The notes under the pieces are model-generated. The model did no database searches. It saw nothing but the letters and a program-made list of their open reading frames with translations, and was not told where the DNA came from. Of a stretch of 64,000 nucleotides of DNA, positions 17,063 to 25,672 are shown in pieces (the first letter of the stretch is position 1; every line of letters starts with the position of its first letter). The stretch is taken from the NCBI RefSeq assembly GCF_900086725.1, contig NZ_LT574838.1:1375617-1439616 (forward strand), in the 5' to 3' direction. Source of the DNA: Bariatricus massiliensis. GTDB taxonomy: Bacteria > Bacillota > Clostridia > Lachnospirales > Lachnospiraceae. The translations under genes were made by a program, and so were the position numbers.

Positions 17063-17881
17063 TCATGTCAGAGTCAAGAGTGGTATCTGGATTTCCGTCA
17101 AATAATTTTCAGGGTTTGCTTCGTTCCAAGGGCCCCGGTGTACAATCTGCCTGCTCGTCCTCCCCATCTCATACTGGTTCCTTTCCTGCAGCCATCTAGC
17201 AAAGGAGAGATAGCCTTCCGCAATATGTGAAAAGTCTCCATATACCATAGTGCAGGCCATCTGAGGGACCGCCTCTGTATGGCGGAACGTAAATCCCCCG
17301 CTGTCCTTCCCTGCCTTCTTTGCAATGGCGCACAGTTCTACATCCACATTCTCTTCTCTGTAATCTTCGTCATGATAAATAGAAAAGGTATCCCCTGAGA
17401 TATCGATTTGATTCGCTTGGGCAAATGCAGACATCTCCCTCCAAAGTGCCCCTTCACCGTAATAATCAGGAATCACCCTGCGCAGGGAAAGTACATAGTA
17501 GCTGGGAACAGCTTTTATCGTCACATTATAGTTAATCTCGCTGTTGCCATGCTCCAATTCCTCTTTTGCAGCTTCGATTTTTCTAAGCTTCGCCTCTTCC
17601 AACTGTATATTGCGAAGGATTTCTTTATATTTTTTGTCAAGCTGGGCCACGATAACATTATCATTCTCGCTCTGAAGCGCGGCAGCTATTTCACTGACAT
17701 TAAATCCGCTGTCACGGAGATAAATAATTTTATTCAATACTGGAATCTGTGAAGCTGAATACATCCGGTATCCGGTCCACTCATCGATTGCCGCAGGCCT
17801 TAAAAGCCCCATTTCGTCATAATACCGGAGCATCCTCACCGATACCTGAGCCAGTTTTGAAAATTCACCAATTCGAAACAT
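17063..17881 (-). CDS. MerR-family regulator with GyrI-like effector domain
   Basis: 272 aa. The N-terminal MerR winged helix is clear (RIGEFSKLAQVSVRMLRYYD, GYRMYS, and the LNKIIYLRDSGF helix). A coiled-coil linker lies at about residues 75-112. The C-terminal ~155 residues resemble GyrI-like/SoxR-effector small-molecule-binding domains (PSYYVLSLRR start). Such regulators sense drugs or other small ligands. The gene is divergent from the WYL regulator at 18005, and AGAGGGGG precedes its ATG. Confidence 0.88.
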   Translation of the reverse strand: MFRIGEFSKLAQVSVRMLRYYDEMGLLRPAAIDEWTGYRMYSASQIPVLNKIIYLRDSGFNVSEIAAALQSENDNVIVAQLDKKYKEILRNIQLEEAKLRKIEAAKEELEHGNSEINYNVTIKAVPSYYVLSLRRVIPDYYGEGALWREMSAFAQANQIDISGDTFSIYHDEDYREENVDVELCAIAKKAGKDSGGFTFRHTEAVPQMACTMVYGDFSHIAEGYLSFARWLQERNQYEMGRTSRQIVHRGPWNEANPENYLTEIQIPLLTLT

Positions 17882-17906
17882 ATAGTCCCCCTCTCTCTAC
17901 CTCCTA

Positions 17907-17984
17907 ATTATAAATCCTATAGCATTACACTTCAATGACGTATCCAAATATTGACATGCTATGTCAGGTTTTATCTGCTATAAT
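17907..17984. promoter_or_regulatory. Divergent promoter region with a palindromic operator
   Basis: For the MerR gene the minus strand has TTGAAG (17935-17930), a 17-bp spacer and TATAAT (17912-17907). For the WYL gene TATAAT lies at 17979-17984. Between them is a perfect palindrome, TGACAT-GCT-ATGTCA (17952-17966), a probable operator for one or both regulators. Confidence 0.65.
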
Positions 17985-18004
17985 AGACAAAGGAGGTGCA
18001 GCAA

Positions 18005-18901
18005 ATGAAAGAGAGCCGTTTATTTAAAATCGTCTACTATCTGCTTGACAAGGGCCGTACGACTGCCCCCGAGCTGGCGCAGGAATTTGAAGTATCGGTG
18101 CGGACAATCTATAGGGATATCGATGCCCTGAGTGAGTCCGGCATTCCGGTCTACGCCGAGACCGGAAGAAACGGCGGCATCTATCTGCTTGACAACTATG
18201 TCCTTGATAAGGCCCTGCTGTCTGATAAGGAAAAGCTTGAGATACTCTCTTCCCTGCAGAGTTTATCGGCGGCGGGCAGTCTATACGACGCAGAAGTGCT
18301 GACAAAGCTTTCCGCTCTTTTTAAAATACCGTCGGAAAGTTGGTTTGAGGTGGACTTCTCCCGCTGGGGCAGCAAGGCAAAGGACAATGCAAAGTTCGAA
18401 TCCCTAAAGAGCGCCGTCATCCACCATAATACGCTGGCTATCGTCTATGTGAATGCCCGTGGAATAAAAAGCAAAAGAAACATCAATCCTCTTAAATTAA
18501 TGTATAAGTCCAAAGAATGGTATCTGAAGGCCTACTGCACTGATAAAGAAGACTTCCGCCTCTTTAAGTTCAACCGCATTATTGAGCTGGAAGTTACAGA
18601 TAATGTATTTCTTCCCATGGACTATCCTGATTCTCAGGATGTACCAGCTCCTTCTTGCCACAAGATTGTACTTCGGTTTCCCAAAGAAATGTCTTACCGT
18701 GTCTATGATGAGTTCGATGCCGAGGAAATCCAAGTGCTTCCTTCGGATGAACTGATTGTAACCTCGGAAATGCCGCTGGATTCTTGGCTTGTCGGTTATC
18801 TTTTATCCTTCGGAGCACAGGTTCAAGTGATGGAGCCAGCCTGCCTGCACGAGATTTTGGCTGAGCAGGCGATGAAAATATATGAAATAAACAGAGTCTA
18901 A
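18005..18901 (+). CDS. YafY-type transcriptional regulator (HTH plus WYL domain)
   Basis: 298 aa from the ATG at 18005, with AGGAGG upstream. Winged helix-turn-helix at about 1-60 (TAPELAQEFEVSVRTIYRDI), and a WYL domain at about 135-215 with the region KSKEWYLKAYC in place of the signature WYL. The C-terminal WCX-like segment has PLDSWLVGYLLSFG. Family members often sense DNA damage products or small ligands. The multicopper oxidase gene follows on the same strand after 73 bp and may be a target. Confidence 0.88.
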   Translation: MKESRLFKIVYYLLDKGRTTAPELAQEFEVSVRTIYRDIDALSESGIPVYAETGRNGGIYLLDNYVLDKALLSDKEKLEILSSLQSLSAAGSLYDAEVLTKLSALFKIPSESWFEVDFSRWGSKAKDNAKFESLKSAVIHHNTLAIVYVNARGIKSKRNINPLKLMYKSKEWYLKAYCTDKEDFRLFKFNRIIELEVTDNVFLPMDYPDSQDVPAPSCHKIVLRFPKEMSYRVYDEFDAEEIQVLPSDELIVTSEMPLDSWLVGYLLSFGAQVQVMEPACLHEILAEQAMKIYEINRV

Positions 18902-18974
18902 TCTACTTTACCAGAGTGTTTCTTCCAGCGCTTTCTGCATAGGATATACTAATCAAAGCTAAGGCAGGAATGTT

Positions 18975-19922
18975 ATGGTAATCACACCTGGAATCGCGGA
19001 TTGCAAATATACGGTTTACAATGGGAAAAAACTTTTTACATTAATCGCAGAAGAACTGGATTGGGAGCTGGTATATGGAATCAGGGTCCGGGCTTGGGGA
19101 TACAATGGCTCCACCCCGGGGCCCACGATTCATGTTTTCCCCGGAGACGAAGTCATAATCCGAATCATCAACCATCTGCCCGTGGAAACAAGCGTCCACT
19201 GGCACGGACTGGATATCCCCAACAACATGGACGGGGTACCGCCCATCGAGCCTACACCATTCATAAAACCCGAATGTTACGTGGACTATTGCTTTAAAGT
19301 GACCAATCCACCAGGTACATACTTGTATCACTCCCATGTAGATGTTATGACGCAGGACAACGCCGGCCTCTTCGGCGGCCTGATCGTCGAAAATCCGGCC
19401 GACCAGAACCGGGACAGCTACAAGGATTATTTATGTCTCCTTCAGGAATGGGCCATCCGGCAGCTGCATTGGGGCGAATTGACGCCCGGACTCTATCCTC
19501 TGAATTTTATGGATCCGTCCTTCAACTTCTTTACAATGAACGGCACCTGCTATCCAAAGACGCTCCCCTTGAAAGTGAATTTTGGCGACACGGTACGTGT
19601 ACGTTTTGGCAACATTCAGATGCATCATCATCCGATTCACCTGCATGGGCATGAATTTAAGCTGGTGGGAGCCGACGGCTTCCCCATAAAGGAAAGCGCC
19701 CAGATTTATAAAAATACAATTCTTGTAGCTTCCGGTGAAACTTGGGACATTGAATTCGAGGCCGACAATCCCGGAATCTGGCCCATGCACTGCCACATGC
19801 CCCATCATGTGACAAACAATGGCGCTCCTCCCGTAGGCGGCATGTTCACTACGGTCAATTATTGTGACCATACCCCTTCTGAATACAATTACTGCAGTCC
19901 CAGCTGGCCGCGAAGAACTTAA
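18975..19922 (+). CDS. Two-domain multicopper oxidase without a signal peptide
   Basis: 315 aa copper oxidase. The four copper-binding motifs are present: HWHG (H75, H77), HSH (H119, H121), HPIHLHGH (H219-H226) and HCHMPHH (H272-H278). The usual axial Met or Leu five residues after H278 is replaced by Gly283, with a Met only at 290. No signal peptide or Tat motif precedes the first domain, so it is predicted cytoplasmic, which is unusual. Laccase-type enzymes oxidise phenols or metals and reduce oxygen, unexpected in a strict anaerobe. Confidence 0.85.
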   Translation: MVITPGIADCKYTVYNGKKLFTLIAEELDWELVYGIRVRAWGYNGSTPGPTIHVFPGDEVIIRIINHLPVETSVHWHGLDIPNNMDGVPPIEPTPFIKPECYVDYCFKVTNPPGTYLYHSHVDVMTQDNAGLFGGLIVENPADQNRDSYKDYLCLLQEWAIRQLHWGELTPGLYPLNFMDPSFNFFTMNGTCYPKTLPLKVNFGDTVRVRFGNIQMHHHPIHLHGHEFKLVGADGFPIKESAQIYKNTILVASGETWDIEFEADNPGIWPMHCHMPHHVTNNGAPPVGGMFTTVNYCDHTPSEYNYCSPSWPRRT

Positions 19923-19963
19923 GTTTCTCTGCAAAACTTTAATATTTGATGAATCCTATTGAC

Positions 19964-19992
19964 AAAAAGAGTGCGAATTCGTACTCTTTTTC
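19964..19992 (+). terminator. Intrinsic terminator after the multicopper oxidase
   Basis: AAAAAGAGT and ACTCTTTTT arms around a GCGAATTCGT-containing centre, ending in a T-run. Confidence 0.75.
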
Positions 19993-20039
19993 TCATGGAA
20001 CTGTTTCAATCCAGATAATATAAGAAGGAGAAGACAGGG

Positions 20040-20885
20040 ATGCGCAGAGCAAAGAAACTACTCGTATGTTTATTTTTAATTATTATATGCTTCCTATCTA
20101 TACTGGGATATGCCCGGTTTATAGAGCCAGATTTATTGACAGTAAACTCATTGGATGTAGAAACCAAGAAATCTATAAAGCCGTTCAAGGCAGTGTTTTT
20201 TACGGACACGCATTTTGGTAAATACTATGATGAAAATCATGCAGACAAGCTTGTAAGCAAGATTAATCAATTAGATGCGGATATCGTTGTCTTTGGCGGG
20301 GATTTACTGGATAACTATGCCCGCGACCGTGAGTATATGGATTTGGAATCTTTAAAGAATGCTTTGAAAGGCATAAAAGCAAAGGCAGGTAAATATGCTG
20401 TCTGGGGCAACCATGACTATGGCGGCGGCGCTTCACGCATCTATGAAGACTTTATGGCCTCCTGCGGCTTTAAAATCTTAAAAAATGAAAGTATGATACT
20501 GGCAGATTATGGAATAGAGCTGGTGGGATATGACGATTACCTGATGGGCGCCCCTGCCTCTTCCCTATACAAAAAGGACACCAGCCTTTATCAGCTCATC
20601 GTCGCCCACGAACCTGCTGTTTCACAGCTCATTGAAAATGAAGGCGAGAATTTTTTGTTGTGCGGCCACACTCATGGTGGACAAGTCCGCATTCCCTTTC
20701 TCACCACAAAGCTGCTTCCCCCGGGCTCCGGTAAGTTTGTGAAAGGCCTTTACACCGCGCAGGAAATCGGTACTTCCGTCTCTTTGCAAATGTATACGAG
20801 CAGTGGTATCGGTATGACGAGGTACCCTTTCCGCTTCTTGAATGTCCCGGAAATTGTTGAAGTAAATTTTAAGACAAGTCAATAA
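20040..20885 (+). CDS. Membrane-anchored metallophosphoesterase (YkuE-like)
   Basis: 281 aa calcineurin-like phosphoesterase. An N-terminal hydrophobic helix (residues 7-24) should anchor it with the enzyme outside. The metal-binding motifs are complete: FTDTHFG (D56, H58), FGGDLLD, WGNHDYG, AHEP and CGHTHGGQ. Relatives act on UDP-diacylglucosamine or other phosphoesters at the envelope. Substrate not established. AGGAGA precedes the ATG. Confidence 0.9.
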   Translation: MRRAKKLLVCLFLIIICFLSILGYARFIEPDLLTVNSLDVETKKSIKPFKAVFFTDTHFGKYYDENHADKLVSKINQLDADIVVFGGDLLDNYARDREYMDLESLKNALKGIKAKAGKYAVWGNHDYGGGASRIYEDFMASCGFKILKNESMILADYGIELVGYDDYLMGAPASSLYKKDTSLYQLIVAHEPAVSQLIENEGENFLLCGHTHGGQVRIPFLTTKLLPPGSGKFVKGLYTAQEIGTSVSLQMYTSSGIGMTRYPFRFLNVPEIVEVNFKTSQ

Positions 20886-20980
20886 TTTTCAAACCCTGAC
20901 ACAAGATGTCTAGTTTTATGCTGTATACTGGGTCTGTAACAGGCGGAGACTATATTTAGCCATCTAAGAGGAGAATCTAT

Positions 20981-21724
20981 ATGAGCGAAAAATTTATAAA
21001 TATAACAATGGAAAATCTTGAGACCGAGCATCTATGCTGCGCAATCTCAGACAAAAAGCACCAGTGCGGAGTGCAGTCCAAAAAGGAATGGCTAAAGGAA
21101 CGGCTTCCGGAAGGACATGTCTTTAGAAAACTTGACGAAAAGGGTAAGGTGTTCATCGAATATGCTCCGGTGGAAACAGCTTGGGCGCCTGTCCAAGGCC
21201 ATAATTTTCTCTATATATACTGTCTCTGGGTGTCAGGCTCTTTCAAAGGAAAGGGGTATGGGAAGTCACTTCTTGAATACTGCATCAACGATGCAAAATC
21301 GCAGGGCAAATCCGGCGTCTGCGTTCTCAGTTCCAAGAAGAAAAAGCCCTACTTGACCGACAAAAAATTCGTCTCCAAACATGGTTTCGAAGTCGTTGAC
21401 AGCGTTGACGAATACGAGCTCCTAGCCCTGTCATTCGACGGCACAAAACCACATTTTTCAGATAGTGTAAAACAAATGGGAATCAAGAGTAAAGAATTGA
21501 CCATCTATTATGGGCTTCAATGTCCATTTATCAGTAACTGCATATCTCAAGTCAAGAGCGCTTGTGAAAAGGATGGAATTCCGCTGAATCTTATTGCAGT
21601 GGACAGCTTAGAGAAGGCCAAAAACGTACCGAGCATCTTTAACAACTGGGCCGTATTCCTTGACGGCAAATTCCAGACCGTACAGATGCTGAATGAAAAC
21701 GCACTTAGAAAGTTGTTAAACTAG
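20981..21724 (+). CDS. GNAT acetyltransferase of the YoaP type
   Basis: 247 aa. GNAT fold at about 60-150, with the acetyl-CoA loop in SGSFKGKGYGKSLLEYC. The C-terminal ~80 residues start LTIYYGLQCPFISNCI, a thioredoxin-like YoaP extension with a Cys-Pro-Phe motif. The two-domain layout matches B. subtilis YoaP, whose substrate is unknown to me. AGAGGAG precedes the ATG. A shared terminator separates it from the convergent signal peptidase gene. Confidence 0.82.
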   Translation: MSEKFINITMENLETEHLCCAISDKKHQCGVQSKKEWLKERLPEGHVFRKLDEKGKVFIEYAPVETAWAPVQGHNFLYIYCLWVSGSFKGKGYGKSLLEYCINDAKSQGKSGVCVLSSKKKKPYLTDKKFVSKHGFEVVDSVDEYELLALSFDGTKPHFSDSVKQMGIKSKELTIYYGLQCPFISNCISQVKSACEKDGIPLNLIAVDSLEKAKNVPSIFNNWAVFLDGKFQTVQMLNENALRKLLN

Positions 21725-21735
21725 GATTGAAAATC

Positions 21736-21763
21736 AGAAAGGGCGGAATATTCCGCCCTTTCT
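21736..21763. terminator. Strong bidirectional terminator
   Basis: AGAAAGGGCGGAA pairs with TTCCGCCCTTTCT, followed by a T-rich tract. It lies between the convergent genes ending at 21724 and 21768. Confidence 0.85.
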
Positions 21764-21767
21764 GGTT

Positions 21768-22676
21768 TTATTTCTTTTTAGATTTATTACTGCCTTTTTT
21801 CTTCTTCTTTTCTTTTTTCTGCTTTTTACCGGATTTTTTATGTTTAGACTTTTTCTCTGTATTCTTCTCTGGCTCTTCTTCGGCGTATGTAACCAAGTCC
21901 GGCTCCTCCACAGGCTCTGCTACCTCTTCATTTTCTGAAGGTAATTCCGGAATCTCCTGCTCTTCGGCATCAACCGTAGCCTCCTGCTCAGTTACGGTAT
22001 CCAATTTCTCATCAGGAACTTCTGAAACCTCACCGGAATCTTCCAAGGCCGGTTGTTGGATATCCTCAGACTCCACATCCATGTCAATCTCATGAATCTC
22101 CTCGGCATCAATCACATCTTCGTCATTTTCATCAGATTCCAACGCTTCCTTTTCTTCTCTGTCGAACTTATCCCAAAGAAGGCGGTTGATAAGGAGAATA
22201 AATAAAATAATTCCTAGTTCAATCAGAGCAAACGGGCTCTGGAGGAACAGAACAAACTTACCTATGTAAGGAACATGAAAAACATAGGTTCCCAAGACAT
22301 CTTCTCTATAAGTAACATAATCATCATATCTGTCTGCGTTTTCCGCTATAGTAAAATACCTTTCTCTTCCAGTTTCATCTATTTGCCTTTTCTTAAAGTA
22401 ATGTGTGAAAACTGTATCATCTCCGAATCTGTCTACTCTGAACGAAATTATAGTATTCACTTTAATATTCTCTGGATTATCGATCTTTTTCGAAATCACC
22501 AGAGAGCCGACGGGTATTGTAGGCTCCATACTATCTGTCAATATAACAAAAGTTCGATACCCGATATACTTATTTAATTCATCCGGGAAAAATTGTATCC
22601 CTATAATACAAACTATAAGAACGAGTACTATTAAGCCAAATATAAAATTAACTATCTTATTCATGAGTTTCTTCAT
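21768..22676 (-). CDS. SipW-type signal peptidase I with long charged C-terminal tail
   Basis: 302 aa. Membrane helix at 7-27; catalytic Ser in LTDSMEPTIPVG near residue 49; the second conserved motif FTHYF near 92 offers His in place of the Lys of ordinary bacterial enzymes, as in SipW and ER-type peptidases; second helix at about 147-167. Residues ~170-275 are very rich in Glu and Asp, and the last ~27 are nearly all Lys, Ser and Gly. The tail is far longer than in SipW. The gene lies downstream of its probable substrate (22776-23270). Confidence 0.88.
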   Translation of the reverse strand: MKKLMNKIVNFIFGLIVLVLIVCIIGIQFFPDELNKYIGYRTFVILTDSMEPTIPVGSLVISKKIDNPENIKVNTIISFRVDRFGDDTVFTHYFKKRQIDETGRERYFTIAENADRYDDYVTYREDVLGTYVFHVPYIGKFVLFLQSPFALIELGIILFILLINRLLWDKFDREEKEALESDENDEDVIDAEEIHEIDMDVESEDIQQPALEDSGEVSEVPDEKLDTVTEQEATVDAEEQEIPELPSENEEVAEPVEEPDLVTYAEEEPEKNTEKKSKHKKSGKKQKKEKKKKKGSNKSKKK

Positions 22677-22721
22677 TTATATTCTCCAGTACTCGTTAAA
22701 TATTTCTTTTTATATGCTAGG

Positions 22722-22751
22722 AAAAGATACCGTCTCATGACGGTATCTTTT
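22722..22751 (-). terminator. Partial terminator between the secreted protein and its signal peptidase
   Basis: AAAAGATACCGTC and GACGGTATCTTTT form a 13-bp stem with a TCAT loop and a U-rich 3' arm. Read on the minus strand it follows the secreted-protein gene and precedes the peptidase gene. It would give abundant substrate mRNA and little read-through to the enzyme. Confidence 0.75.
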
Positions 22752-22775
22752 CATTAATATTTACATAAGCTTATA

Positions 22776-23270
22776 TTATGGATTTGCTTTTTTAGCTAAC
22801 GTTCCAGTTACCTCTAACTTTAAAGTTTTGCCTCCCAAATCTGTTGCATCAGCCTTTGGTTTCACAACAACTTGATACTCATTAGATGCTCCCACATTAC
22901 TATCAACTCCTCCAGTCAGACCACTATCAGCGTCAGTCTGAGTTATCTCGACATCGTATTTACTTGAATCAATTATAGTATCTCCCTCTTTAAGGGCAGT
23001 TGTCAAAGTCAGTTGAGCATCTTCCGGTTTTGCCAAACCTTCTACTGTAAATTCAACATTACCAGTATACGTAGGAACCTCATCCCAAGTCCTTGTTTCT
23101 GTTAATGGTGCCATCTCAGCTGTAGATACTACAATTGGACTAGCTACACTCAATGTTCCTGTAGATGTTGTTTCCAATGTATCCCACACTGCAAATGACC
23201 CCACTGTAGTTGCCACAATCGCTGATACTGTCAAAAAGCTCAGCATACTTTTTTTACTAAATTTTTTCAT
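22776..23270 (-). CDS. Secreted TasA/CalY-like protein with SipW-class signal peptide
   Basis: 164 aa from the ATG at 23270, chosen because AGAGGAG is eight bases upstream; an ATG at 23276 is too close. The N-terminus KKSMLSFLTVSAIVATTVGSF, then AVWDTLETTSTGTLS, is the SipW-cognate type of signal peptide. The remaining 130 residues are Thr- and Ser-rich and predicted beta. Such proteins form extracellular matrix fibres or act as surface peptidase-like camelysins. The adjoining SipW-type peptidase supports the assignment. Confidence 0.8.
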   Translation of the reverse strand: MKKFSKKSMLSFLTVSAIVATTVGSFAVWDTLETTSTGTLSVASPIVVSTAEMAPLTETRTWDEVPTYTGNVEFTVEGLAKPEDAQLTLTTALKEGDTIIDSSKYDVEITQTDADSGLTGGVDSNVGASNEYQVVVKPKADATDLGGKTLKLEVTGTLAKKANP

Positions 23271-23335
23271 TTCCATTCTCCTCTCAATATTTAACTTATA
23301 ACGAATCTCGCAACCCGTGTTGTGTTTATGTCTTC

Positions 23336-23371
23336 ATTATACGCAAAACATTGAGATTTGGCTAATGCCAA
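23336..23371 (-). promoter_or_regulatory. Promoter and palindromic operator of the secreted-protein gene
   Basis: On the minus strand TATAAT lies at 23341-23336. A perfect palindrome TTGGC-ATTA-GCCAA (23371-23358) covers the -35 position. Its size and symmetry suit a LysR-type or repressor site; the LysR gene at 23396-24328 lies immediately upstream. Confidence 0.5.
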
Positions 23372-23395
23372 TATATGATAGGCCAGTGATACGTT

Positions 23396-24328
23396 TTATG
23401 TATCACCGTTCTTATCACCGTAACAGTCCACAATCAGCTTTAAAAAGTCTTCGGCCTTATCCGACAGCGTTTCCCTTCTCCTCTTTAACCACAAAAGTTC
23501 CCGTTCAATGCTACAATTCTTAAGTCTGATACTACATATCTGCCCCTTTTCCAGCTCCTCCTTCTGCCATTTGTTCCCGAAAATAAATGCATCTGTGCGC
23601 TTCACCATGCTGATAATCGCATGGTAATTATTAACAGTAATCGTCTTGTCAAAATCCATCATCCCCACACTGCCGTCTATGCTCATGGAATAATTGATAT
23701 TTGCAAAATAATCCGCCGGCATTTGTATCTTTGTAAAGGGCAGAAGCTCCCGAACCTCAATTTCCTCTCTGCCGTAAAGAGGATTATTCTTTCCTACATG
23801 TACATAGAGGGGGCCATATCCAATCGTATGAAGCTCCAAATCTTTAAGCTCTGACAACTTCCGCAACGCCCTGATCTGAACATTGTTAACCGATACGATT
23901 CCAATATCTGCCTTCCCCGTCTCCACATAATTCAAAACTTTTTCCACAGGAATTTCAAATAGAGAAATGCTGGTGTGGTTTGCCTTGATAGTCTCATAAT
24001 ACTGGAGCATCATGTCATCCCTCAAAATAATGCCGCCGATGGCGGCGCTGACTCTTGCCTCCACATATTTTTTTGTTTCCTGCCTCAGCTTCGCAATCTC
24101 ATTGACCTGCTTCAGAATAGACTGCGCATAATAGTAAAGCCCTTCCCCGAACTCCGTCAACTCCACTCCCCGGTTAGAGCGCTTAAATATCTGCTCCCCC
24201 AACTCCGACTCAAGGCTCTTCACCGCCCTCGTCAGATTAGGCTGAGAAATATATAAGCTGGCGGCCGCTTTTCTCATACTCTTAAGCTCCGCTATCTCAA
24301 CAAAATATCTCAAGTCTTTAATTTCCAT
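23396..24328 (-). CDS. LysR-family transcriptional regulator
   Basis: 310 aa. N-terminal winged helix (DLRYFVEIAELKSMRKAAASL, then SQPNLTRAVKSLE), then a linker helix and a periplasmic-binding-protein-like effector domain from about residue 90. GGGGGA precedes the ATG. It ends about 125 bp before the secreted-protein gene on the same strand and could control that promoter. Its ligand is unknown. Confidence 0.9.
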   Translation of the reverse strand: MEIKDLRYFVEIAELKSMRKAAASLYISQPNLTRAVKSLESELGEQIFKRSNRGVELTEFGEGLYYYAQSILKQVNEIAKLRQETKKYVEARVSAAIGGIILRDDMMLQYYETIKANHTSISLFEIPVEKVLNYVETGKADIGIVSVNNVQIRALRKLSELKDLELHTIGYGPLYVHVGKNNPLYGREEIEVRELLPFTKIQMPADYFANINYSMSIDGSVGMMDFDKTITVNNYHAIISMVKRTDAFIFGNKWQKEELEKGQICSIRLKNCSIERELLWLKRRRETLSDKAEDFLKLIVDCYGDKNGDT

Positions 24329-24412
24329 GTATTGTCCCCCATTTTGTACGTATAATAATCTCTTAAAAATTATATCATAATTTTTCTTCTGGGGGTTTCG
24401 TTTTTTCTAGTT

Positions 24413-24754
24413 TTATTTCAACAGCTCTGCGGCCATTTTTTCAAGGAGCATCTCAGGCATAGGCTTGACCCAAAAATCATTGACGGGTATCTTGGCCGCT
24501 TTTTCCTCATATTCTTCCGTATCGCTGATCCACAGTATTGGTATTTTGCTGTTCTGTCCTCTGACATAGGTGCAATAGTTCATTCCCTTTGCTCCGTCCA
24601 CTGCGATTACCGCCAATTGACAGTCGTCATTCTCCTTCAAATAATAGGCAAGTTCAATTCCATCGTTAAAAACTTTTACATTTGCAAGCCTAATCAATGT
24701 GACTGTTGTCCGCACTACATTTTCACTACAGCATAATGCAATTGTTTTAACCAT
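24413..24754 (-). CDS. Receiver-like domain protein, probably degenerate
   Basis: 113 aa, the size of a lone response-regulator receiver. The order of strands is right, and the conserved C-terminal Lys lies in DFWVKPM. The N-terminal acidic pair is absent (LCCSENVV), and the only candidate phospho-acceptor is the Asp of AVDGAKG near residue 54. It may therefore be a pseudo-receiver that binds rather than receives phosphate. It has no output domain. The LytTR regulator lies 180 bp upstream on the other strand. Confidence 0.6.
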   Translation of the reverse strand: MVKTIALCCSENVVRTTVTLIRLANVKVFNDGIELAYYLKENDDCQLAVIAVDGAKGMNYCTYVRGQNSKIPILWISDTEEYEEKAAKIPVNDFWVKPMPEMLLEKMAAELLK

Positions 24755-24850
24755 ATCTAAGCATCTCCCTGTTCTGTTTTATATCCTCAGCCCATATCCG
24801 TCTTTCTGTCTGTAGCATATCATTATTAATAATAAAAACAACCATTTGCA

Positions 24851-24912
24851 GGCGAACGGTATCTAAAATGAGGCAAACGGTTCTGCTTTTTTTACAATGC
24901 CTATGATATAAT
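24851..24912 (+). promoter_or_regulatory. LytTR-type binding repeats and promoter
   Basis: GGCGAACGGT at 24851-24860 and GGCAAACGGT at 24872-24881 are direct repeats 21 bp apart, two helical turns, the usual spacing of LytTR sites. TATAAT lies at 24907-24912. This suggests autoregulation by the LytTR regulator whose gene starts 34 bp later. Confidence 0.65.
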
Positions 24913-24945
24913 AAAATAGAATAATTATGTTTTGAGGTGAAATAT

Positions 24946-25662
24946 TTGAAAATTGCAATTATAGACGATTCTGCTACAGACAGAGAAGTCTTGGTGACTC
25001 TCTTACATATGTTTTTTGAAAAAATAAATTTACCCGTAGATATTATAGAATTTTCTTGTGCGGAGTCATTTCTTACTACTTTAGAACCTGATACTTACAA
25101 TCTTTGTTTCATGGACATTTTTATGGACGGTATGAATGGAATGGAGGCATCACAAATTGTCCATAAGGCCGCGCCCGATTGTATGGTTATTTTTCTTTCT
25201 TCAAGCGACCAATACATTGGAGAAGGTTATCGAGTCCGTGCCCTGCGCTATCTTCTCAAACCGATAACAGCGGAAAAGATTCAAGAATTCTTGCCCGAGT
25301 GCGTGGAACGTGTAGTCTTGAGCCAGAGGCGGCTGAGCGTGTCCATTGGCCGAAAAGAGCGGCAGATTCCTTTTTCCAAAATTTTGTATGCCCTCTCTTC
25401 CTCGAAGACAGAAATACATCTTCTAAATAACGTATTTACTGTATCTTCCCGGCAGACATTTGCACAGATTACCGCCCCTTTGTTGGAAGATTACCGTTTT
25501 ATTTCCTGTGGACGGGGCGTGGTTGTAAACATGGCCCATACACTGAAGATTGATAAGGACTGTTTCATCATGGAAAACGGTGACAGAGTTCCTATTAGCC
25601 GTCGCCGCCTCAGTGATGTTACCGACCGTTTTATTGATTTTCAGTTTGAATATCTTATATAA
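24946..25662 (+). CDS. LytTR-family response regulator
   Basis: 238 aa from a TTG at 24946, with GAGGTG upstream; a GTG at 24937 lies inside that site. Receiver domain at about 1-120 with DDSATD at the N-terminus, the phospho-acceptor Asp in LCFMDIFMDG near 55, and Lys in LLKPI near 106. A LytTR DNA-binding domain follows at about 135-235 (CGRGVVVNM, NGDRVPISRRR). It is the first gene of an operon with an anchored surface protein and a 7TM/GHKL kinase. Confidence 0.9.
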   Translation: MKIAIIDDSATDREVLVTLLHMFFEKINLPVDIIEFSCAESFLTTLEPDTYNLCFMDIFMDGMNGMEASQIVHKAAPDCMVIFLSSSDQYIGEGYRVRALRYLLKPITAEKIQEFLPECVERVVLSQRRLSVSIGRKERQIPFSKILYALSSSKTEIHLLNNVFTVSSRQTFAQITAPLLEDYRFISCGRGVVVNMAHTLKIDKDCFIMENGDRVPISRRRLSDVTDRFIDFQFEYLI

Positions 25663-25672
25663 GGAGGTCCCC

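Noticed and set aside
17951..17984. TTGACA and TATAAT before the WYL regulator as a standard promoter
   Set aside because: The spacer is 22 bp, too long; the TTGACA belongs to the palindrome instead. Only the -10 element is kept.
24365..24385. AAAAATTAT/ATAATTTTT hairpin as a terminator after the receiver-like gene
   Set aside because: The stem is entirely A-T and too weak to call in AT-rich intergenic DNA.
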